Source: Candidatus Methanomethylophilaceae archaeon
GTDB taxonomy: Archaea > Thermoplasmatota > Thermoplasmata > Methanomassiliicoccales > Methanomethylophilaceae
Assembly: GCA_007116915.1 (NCBI GenBank)
Contig: SKHQ01000094.1
Coordinates: 1 to 10,122 of the forward strand
Length of the DNA stretch: 10,122 nucleotides
Reading direction: 5' to 3'
A program made the position numbers and the translations under genes. Shown here piece by piece: positions 6,192 through 10,122 of the stretch; position 1 is the stretch's first letter, and every line of letters begins with the position of its first letter. The notes beneath the pieces were generated by a model. The model was not told where the DNA came from, did not search any database, and worked only from the letters and a program-made list of their open reading frames with translations.

Positions 6192-6980
6192 ATGACCCTT
6201 CAGAAAGGAATCTCCCGAATACTCTCCGACACCGCCTACAACACCTATGAGGTGAAATTGGAGAAGGAGGTCCTCGCCTATCCCGCCCCCAACCATGTCG
6301 CCATTATAATGGACGGCAACCGCCGCTTCGCCCGCGAGATGGGCATGGCAAGCTCCGGCGGTCATGAGAAGGGCAGGGAGAAGCTGGAAGAGGTCATGGA
6401 ATGGTGTCAGGAGTTGGGGATAAAGGTCCTCACCGTCTACGCGTTCTCGACCGAGAACTTCAACCGCGCCGGTGACGAGGTCGAGCTTCTTATGGAACTC
6501 TTCGAGGAGAGCTTCCGATCCCTTGCGGAGGAGAAGAGGGTGCATGAGAACCGTATACGCATAACCGTCCTCGGCAACCGGGAGCTTCTGTCAGAAGGAA
6601 TACAGTCCGCGATCGCCAATGTGGAGGAGGTCACGAAGGACTATGACTCCTACTTCTACAACATCGCCATCGCCTACGGTGGCCGGGAGGAGTTGGTACA
6701 TGCGTTCCGCCGCATCGCCGCCAAGGTCGAGGAGGGCTGCATCAAGGCCGATGACATCGACGAGGACCTCATCTCCAAGCACATGTACACCTCCCACGTG
6801 CCCGACCCCGACCTGGTGCTGCGCACCAGCGGTGAGGTGAGGATATCCAATTTCCTCCTGTGGCAGATGGCGTACTCCGAACTGTACTTCACCGACATAT
6901 ACTGGCCTGGTTTCAGGCGCATCGATTTCATGCGGGCCGTGAGGGCATACCAGCAGCGTCAGAGACGCTACGGGGTGTGA
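6192..6980 (+). CDS. uppS: Cis-prenyltransferase (polyprenyl diphosphate synthase)
   Basis: A 262-aa UppS/Rer2-type enzyme that extends farnesyl- or geranylgeranyl-diphosphate with isopentenyl diphosphate in cis. It makes the long polyprenyl carrier used for archaeal protein N-glycosylation at the cytoplasmic membrane face. The visible motifs are HVAIIMDGNRRFA (35-47) with the catalytic D41, GGHEKG (56-61), AFSTENFNR (84-92), IAYGGREEL (160-168) and the C-terminal DPDLVLRTSGEVRISNFLLW (205-224) followed by YSELYF. No residue of the core set appears missing. The N-terminal helix before HVAIIMDG is typical of archaeal members and supports the ATG at 6192; a loose GAGTGA lies upstream. The length is near the family norm. 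It sits 9 nt after the marker-11 gene and 52 nt before the likely start of the radical SAM gene, so it probably shares a transcript with at least the former. Confidence 0.95.
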   Translation: MTLQKGISRILSDTAYNTYEVKLEKEVLAYPAPNHVAIIMDGNRRFAREMGMASSGGHEKGREKLEEVMEWCQELGIKVLTVYAFSTENFNRAGDEVELLMELFEESFRSLAEEKRVHENRIRITVLGNRELLSEGIQSAIANVEEVTKDYDSYFYNIAIAYGGREELVHAFRRIAAKVEEGCIKADDIDEDLISKHMYTSHVPDPDLVLRTSGEVRISNFLLWQMAYSELYFTDIYWPGFRRIDFMRAVRAYQQRQRRYGV

Positions 6981-6986
6981 GCTAAC

Positions 6987-6998
6987 AACCTTTATGTA
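6987..6998 (+). promoter_or_regulatory. Possible internal box A before the radical SAM gene
   Basis: AACCTTTATGTA ends about 35 nt before the GTG at 7033. A box centred near 6994 would predict transcription from about 7020, leaving a short leader that still holds the GAGGGA ribosome binding site (7021-7026). The same 11-mer AACCTTTATGT occurs at 156-166 upstream of the deacetylase gene. It may let this gene be expressed apart from uppS. Confidence 0.35.
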
Positions 6999-6999
6999 T

Positions 7000-7024
7000 C
7001 CTCTCGGCTTAGAGCGCCGAGAGG
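7000..7024. promoter_or_regulatory. Perfect 9-bp inverted repeat before the radical SAM gene
   Basis: CCTCTCGGC (7000-7008) and GCCGAGAGG (7016-7024) are perfect reverse complements around a 7-nt spacer (TTAGAGC). As DNA it lies between the possible box A and the GTG start, where archaeal repressors often bind. As RNA from an upstream promoter it would be a stable hairpin whose 3' arm runs into the GAGGG ribosome binding site (7021-7025). The symmetry is seen directly; the function is inferred. Confidence 0.55.
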
Positions 7025-7032
7025 GAACTCCA

Positions 7033-8778
7033 GTGCCTAGGTCGGACATCATATTCCTGCACGCCCCGAGCGTTTACGACTTCCGTAAGAAGCCCATCTT
7101 CTACGGCCCGGTGAGCGACGTCGTGCCGTCATCCCCGGTTTTTGAGATGTATCCTATCGGATTCATGACCATCTCCACTCATCTGGAGAAGGCGGGATAC
7201 CGTACCCGGATAGTGAACCTGGCGGTGCAGATGCTGGCCGATGAGAGGTTCGACGTCGAGCGCCGCATCCGCAGCCTGGATGCCGAGGTGTTCGCCATCG
7301 ACCTGCACTGGATGCCACACGCCCACGGGGCGCTGGAGATAGCCAAGCTGGTCAAATCGATACACCCCCATGCCAAGGTGCAGTTGGGAGGCTTCTCGGC
7401 GACCTACTTCCACGAGGAGCTGATGCAGCGGCCTGAGGTTGATTTCGTCATGCGCGGCGACTCCACCGAGCTGCCGCAGGTGGAGTTCATGGACGCCTTG
7501 ACCGGCGACGGCGACTTCTCCAAGGTCCCGAACCTATGCTGGAAGGACAAGGACGGCAAGGCCGTCATCAACCCTCTGACATTCATCCCCGATTCACTGG
7601 ATTACGTGGAGTTCGACTACGGCACCATGATCAAGAACACCATGAGGAACATGGACATCAAGGGAGCCCTTCCATGGTTGGGATGGGACAAGCTGCCCCT
7701 GACATCAGTATTCACCGTCCGCGGCTGCTGTTACAACTGCTCCCAATGCGGCGGTTCCGCCGCTGCCGGTAAGACATTCCTCTGCCGCCGCCGCCCTGCA
7801 TTCCGTAGCCCTGAGAAACTGGCCGAGGACATCGAGCGAATCGGCGAGTACCTGGCGTCGCCGGTGTTCATCATCGGGGACGTGCGCCAAGGAGGCAAGG
7901 ACTACGCCGAACGCCTTTTCAAAGGCATCAAGGAGAGGGGTGTGGACAACCACATAGCCATGGAGATGTTCTACCCCGGAGACCGTGACTTCTATCGTAT
8001 GGCCGAGGACGCCTTGGGAGAGTACTCCCTGGAGTTCTCCCCCGAGTCCCAGGACCAGTCAGTCCGCAGCAACATCAGTCCACTGGGCGATTTTGACAAC
8101 TCGGCCATGACCAAGACCATACGCACAGCATTCGAGCACGGATGCCAACGTTACGACCTGTTCTTCATGATCGGCCTTCCCGAACAGACCCGGGAGTCGG
8201 CCCTCGGCATCTCCGATTATTCGCGCAGCCTGTGGAACAGCCTTGACAACGATCAGCGGCTCTTCGTCTACTCGGCGCCCTTCGCGCCTTTCGTGGATCC
8301 GGGCAGCAAGGCCTTCGAGAATCCGGAGAAGTTCGGTTACCGCTTCTTCGCCCGTACCTTGGAGGAGCACCGTCAGCTGCTCGACTCCCCATCATGGAAG
8401 TACGTGCTCTCCTATGAGACCAAGTGGATGACCAGGGACGACATCGCCCAGACGTCCTACGACGTGGCATTCGGTCTAAACCAGGTCATGCTGGATTGCG
8501 GACAGATAAGTGCCGAGGAGAAGGCTGGTCGCGACTTGCGCACATCCACCGCCGTTGACTTGATGCACCGCATCGATGATATCATGCTCATCGCAGATGC
8601 CAAGGAGCGGGAGTCGCGTCTGTGGGAGGTCAAGGAGGATGGCATGAACATCATGGCATCCACCATATGCGATAAGAAGGACCTCGACTGGAACACCGGT
8701 TCGATATGGAGGAACGCCCCCCGTGTCGCCACCGGCCTGCTCAAGTCGACGGCCCGGTCCCTGCGTTCACGTTTCTAG
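7033..8778 (+). CDS. B12-binding domain / radical SAM protein (Ta0216-like)
   Basis: From the GTG at 7033 this is 581 aa. An N-terminal Rossmann-like cobalamin-binding domain (HLEKAGYRTRIVNL, then AIDLHWMPHAHG, then KVQLGGFSATYF) precedes a radical SAM domain. Its GCCYNCSQCGG motif is the canonical C-x3-C-x2-C for the 4Fe-4S cluster (C232, C236, C239). The first domain lacks an exact DxHxxG, as many radical SAM-type B12 domains do. The opening SDIIFLHAPSVYDFRKK and overall build recall the Thermoplasma Ta0216-type family, whose substrate is unknown to me. Such enzymes often methylate unactivated carbons or rearrange rings. An in-frame ATG at 6994 would add 13 residues but lacks a ribosome binding site and reads through the inverted repeat; GAGGG (7021-7025) sits 7 nt before the GTG. 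The stop is TAG-GAC-TGA, overlapping the convergent proC. Confidence 0.85.
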   Translation: MPRSDIIFLHAPSVYDFRKKPIFYGPVSDVVPSSPVFEMYPIGFMTISTHLEKAGYRTRIVNLAVQMLADERFDVERRIRSLDAEVFAIDLHWMPHAHGALEIAKLVKSIHPHAKVQLGGFSATYFHEELMQRPEVDFVMRGDSTELPQVEFMDALTGDGDFSKVPNLCWKDKDGKAVINPLTFIPDSLDYVEFDYGTMIKNTMRNMDIKGALPWLGWDKLPLTSVFTVRGCCYNCSQCGGSAAAGKTFLCRRRPAFRSPEKLAEDIERIGEYLASPVFIIGDVRQGGKDYAERLFKGIKERGVDNHIAMEMFYPGDRDFYRMAEDALGEYSLEFSPESQDQSVRSNISPLGDFDNSAMTKTIRTAFEHGCQRYDLFFMIGLPEQTRESALGISDYSRSLWNSLDNDQRLFVYSAPFAPFVDPGSKAFENPEKFGYRFFARTLEEHRQLLDSPSWKYVLSYETKWMTRDDIAQTSYDVAFGLNQVMLDCGQISAEEKAGRDLRTSTAVDLMHRIDDIMLIADAKERESRLWEVKEDGMNIMASTICDKKDLDWNTGSIWRNAPRVATGLLKSTARSLRSRF

Positions 8779-9584
8779 GACTGACGGCCGAGTTCCTTCG
8801 ACTTCTCCGCCGAGGCCTGCACCGCGCCCATGAACGCACCGCGCACACCCGATTCCTCAAGAACCTGCAGGGCTGCTATGGTGGTGCCTCCGGGGGAGGT
8901 GACGACATCCTTCATCTGTCCCGGGTGAACGCCGGTTTCAAGTATCGTCTTCGCCGCTCCGAGCAGGGTCTGCGCCGCCAGCATGGTCGAGACGTCCCGA
9001 GGGAGGCCCATAAGGACTCCTCCGTCGGAGAGGGCCTCTATCACCACGTAGGCGTATGCTGGCCCACTGCCGCTCAGACCAGTGACCGCATCAAGTAGCC
9101 TCTCCTCCACCTGATAGGCGACACCTACTGACTCCAGCATGGTCTTCACCGTCTCGTCATCGGCGGCCACGGTCTTGGAGCCGAGGGAGTACGCCGAGGC
9201 ACTGGCCATGACCATGCAGGGCTGGTTGGGCATCACCCTCACCACGCGGGAGAGGGGAAGCATCTCTTCCAGAGTCTCCAATGTGATTCCGGCCACAATC
9301 GATATGACCAAGTGGTCCTTGGTGAATGCCGGACCTATCTCCGTCAGAACGGATCTCAGGTGTTGGGGCTTAACAGCCAGGAACACGATTTCCGTTCCGG
9401 AGACCACCGCGGTATTGTCACCGGTGACGCTAACGCCCAGAGTCTTGGCGATGTACTCCCGGCGGGGCTCGAACAACTCACCGGCCACAACGTCCTCTTT
9501 ACAGCATACCGCCTGGTCGATCAAACCGCGTATTAGCGCCTCGGCCATGTTGCCGGCGCCGATGAAACCTATCTTGCCTTGCAT
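8775..9584 (-). CDS. proC: Pyrroline-5-carboxylate reductase
   Basis: A 269-aa ProC, the usual family length, catalysing the last step of proline synthesis: reduction of 1-pyrroline-5-carboxylate with NAD(P)H. The N-terminal Rossmann motif GFIGAGNMAEALIRG is at 6-20, the AVKPQ motif at 70-74 and the MPNQP loop at 118-122 (usually MPNTP). The C-terminal dimerisation and active-site region has GLSGSGPAYAYV (169-180), the helix DGGVLMGLPRD (187-197) and VTSPGGTT (228-235), the family signature. The ATG at 9584 begins directly at the Rossmann strand, and GGCGGG about 8 nt upstream may serve as a weak ribosome binding site. Its TAG stop interlocks with that of the convergent radical SAM gene in a single CTAG (8775-8778). 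Past the TAG the frame stays open for another 105 codons, antisense to that gene; if UAG were read as pyrrolysine the protein would be greatly extended. Confidence 0.96.
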   Translation of the reverse strand: MQGKIGFIGAGNMAEALIRGLIDQAVCCKEDVVAGELFEPRREYIAKTLGVSVTGDNTAVVSGTEIVFLAVKPQHLRSVLTEIGPAFTKDHLVISIVAGITLETLEEMLPLSRVVRVMPNQPCMVMASASAYSLGSKTVAADDETVKTMLESVGVAYQVEERLLDAVTGLSGSGPAYAYVVIEALSDGGVLMGLPRDVSTMLAAQTLLGAAKTILETGVHPGQMKDVVTSPGGTTIAALQVLEESGVRGAFMGAVQASAEKSKELGRQS

Positions 9585-9615
9585 CGGTAATTCCCGCCTT
9601 GTGTATCCCGAAGCT

Positions 9616-9626
9616 GATTATTAATG
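9616..9626 (-). promoter_or_regulatory. Candidate proC box A
   Basis: The minus strand reads CATTAATAATC, centred about 37 nt from the proC ATG. Transcription would start near 9595, giving an 11-12 nt leader that includes the GGCGGG. Support is by composition and spacing only. Confidence 0.4.
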
Positions 9627-9713
9627 ACTGCGGGGTTGATGCCAACGGCGTTTAGCTCCCTCAGGTCAGACTCATTCAATGAACCAGCTGGATAATTGCA
9701 GAATGCCATAGAA

Positions 9714-9730
9714 TGTTTAAATAATTATAT
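9714..9730 (+). promoter_or_regulatory. fpoA promoter, strong TATA element
   Basis: TTTAAATAATTATAT (9716-9730) stands out in a GC-rich neighbourhood. The centre of TTTAAATA is 27 nt before the ATG at 9747, predicting transcription from the start codon itself: a leaderless mRNA for the first gene of the fpo operon. No Shine-Dalgarno precedes the ATG, which agrees. The remaining part of the 162-bp proC-fpoA gap (9627-9713) holds short palindromes, such as TCATTCAATGA at 9672-9682 and CCAGCTGG at 9684-9691, but nothing I can assign. Confidence 0.7.
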
Positions 9731-9746
9731 TCTTTACCGTGTCGCA

Positions 9747-10109
9747 ATGATGCTCGTGGAGGAATACTTACCAGTAGCGCTTTTCGCTCTATTGGCACTG
9801 GGGTTCGCCCCCATGGCCTGGTGGGCCTCCAGGTTCTTTCGTCCAGAGAAGCCCTCCGAGTGGAGGAACACGACCTATGAGTGCGGCTCCGTACCCATAG
9901 GCGAAGCTCAGATCCAGTTCAAATTCCAGTATTATATGTTCGGAATCATCTTCGTGGTTTTCGATCTGGTTATCGTGTTCTTGATGTTATGGGCCGTCGC
10001 TTTCGCAGACCTCTCCGTTATGGGCAGGGTCTGGGCGGTGGCTTTCCTCGGAATTCTTCTCGTCGGTGTGACATATGCTTTGAAAAAGGAGGAGTCACTA
10101 TGGATATGA
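9747..10109 (+). CDS. fpoA: F420H2 dehydrogenase-like complex subunit A (NuoA-type)
   Basis: A 120-aa membrane subunit of the complex I family. Three hydrophobic segments (about residues 6-27, 63-86 and 93-111) match the NuoA topology. The diagnostic loop YECGSVPIGEAQIQF (44-58) and FQYYMFGIIFVVFD (60-73) are clear. In methylotrophic methanogens FpoA forms part of the proton-pumping Fpo complex; in Methanomassiliicoccales a complex lacking the FpoF input subunit is thought to couple to another electron donor. The frame is open upstream to 9696, but the TATA box lies in that extension, so ATG 9747 (or the adjacent ATG 9750) is the start. The following gene overlaps its end, as in a tight operon. 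In the second helix I read FDLVIVFL where NuoA proteins usually have FD-x-E; the Glu appears replaced by Val (residue 75). It ends in TGA. Confidence 0.92.
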   Translation: MMLVEEYLPVALFALLALGFAPMAWWASRFFRPEKPSEWRNTTYECGSVPIGEAQIQFKFQYYMFGIIFVVFDLVIVFLMLWAVAFADLSVMGRVWAVAFLGILLVGVTYALKKEESLWI

Positions 10110-10122
10110 GCCTGTACCCACA
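10100..10122 (+). CDS. fpoB: Start of the next operon gene, probably fpoB (partial)
   Basis: Seven codons (MDMSLYP) are visible before the window ends. GGAGGAG (10088-10094) lies 5 nt before the ATG at 10100, a strong Shine-Dalgarno located within the end of fpoA. A second in-frame ATG at 10106 overlaps the fpoA stop as ATGA and is the alternative start. The identity as fpoB (NuoB-type Fe-S subunit) rests only on the usual fpoA-fpoB order, not on the peptide itself. Confidence 0.55.

Noticed and set aside
5964..6545. A 193-codon minus-strand frame opposite the marker-11 gene and uppS.
   Set aside because: It straddles two confidently identified genes and shows only antisense composition without motifs.
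6994..7032. The upstream ATG at 6994 as the start of the radical SAM protein.
   Set aside because: There is no ribosome binding site before it, the extra 13 residues do not fit the usual N-terminus, and the GTG at 7033 has GAGGG at proper spacing.
9630..9700. TTTAGCTCCCTCAGGTC looked briefly like a tRNA D-arm and loop.
   Set aside because: No acceptor stem, anticodon stem or TTC-type T-loop can be arranged around it.
9569..9709. A 46-codon minus-strand ORF overlapping the proC start, which could have been a leader peptide gene.
   Set aside because: It has no ribosome binding site, the only nearby TATA-like sequence would start transcription inside it, and its end is a shadow of the proC coding sequence in another frame. 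The peptide resembles nothing I recognise.

Overview
The window most likely comes from a methanogenic archaeon of the Thermoplasmata, probably Methanomassiliicoccales or a close relative. This is inferred from gene content: a methanogenesis marker protein 11, a B12-binding radical SAM protein resembling the Thermoplasma Ta0216 family, an FpoA/NuoA-type subunit opening an operon, an archaeal KptA with an N-terminal zinc ribbon, and bacterial-type tetrahydrofolate enzymes (Fhs, FolD). Those enzymes fit methyl-reducing methanogens that lack the H4MPT branch. The promoters are archaeal: TATA-like box A elements lie about 26-30 bp upstream of several start codons. By eye the DNA is moderately GC-rich, and coding density is high. 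No rRNA, tRNA, insertion sequence or CRISPR array was seen.

Layout, left to right. (1) Positions 1-101, minus strand: the first 33 codons of a gene cut by the window edge, resembling the MetV-like C-terminal domain of methylene-H4F reductase. (2) 218-1042, plus: a NodB-type polysaccharide deacetylase, divergent from (1). (3) 1026-2696, minus: fhs. (4) 2783-3667, plus: folD, divergent from fhs, the two sharing an 86-bp intergenic region with back-to-back TATA boxes that suggest leaderless mRNAs. (5) 3713-5180: kptA and a DUF2797 gene separated by 1 nt, probably in an operon with folD. (6) 5232-8778: methanogenesis marker 11, uppS (9 nt later) and the B12/radical SAM gene, which has a perfect 9-bp inverted repeat just before its likely GTG start. 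(7) 8775-9584, minus: proC, convergent with (6), the two stop codons interlocking in one CTAG. (8) 9747-10109, plus: fpoA behind a strong TATA element, with the first seven codons of the next gene (probably fpoB) at the right edge.

Functionally the left third handles one-carbon units on tetrahydrofolate: Fhs activates formate, FolD interconverts formyl, methenyl and methylene forms, and the truncated MetV-like protein probably supports methylene-H4F reduction. The middle holds RNA repair (KptA) with an uncharacterised Cys-rich partner. The right half holds a methanogen-specific protein, polyprenyl carrier synthesis, an uncharacterised cobalamin/radical SAM enzyme, proline synthesis, and the start of the membrane Fpo complex.

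The observations most worth following are: the hidden MetV-like gene; the folD UAG that is in frame with kptA and followed at once by a hairpin; the use of UAG at three of ten stops in a lineage where many members decode UAG as pyrrolysine; the inverted repeat before the radical SAM gene; the Cys-adding microduplication in the DUF2797 protein; and the apparent loss of a conserved Glu in FpoA. I see no convincing wholly new multi-gene system. The nearest candidates are the kptA-DUF2797 pair and the uppS-B12/radical SAM pair.
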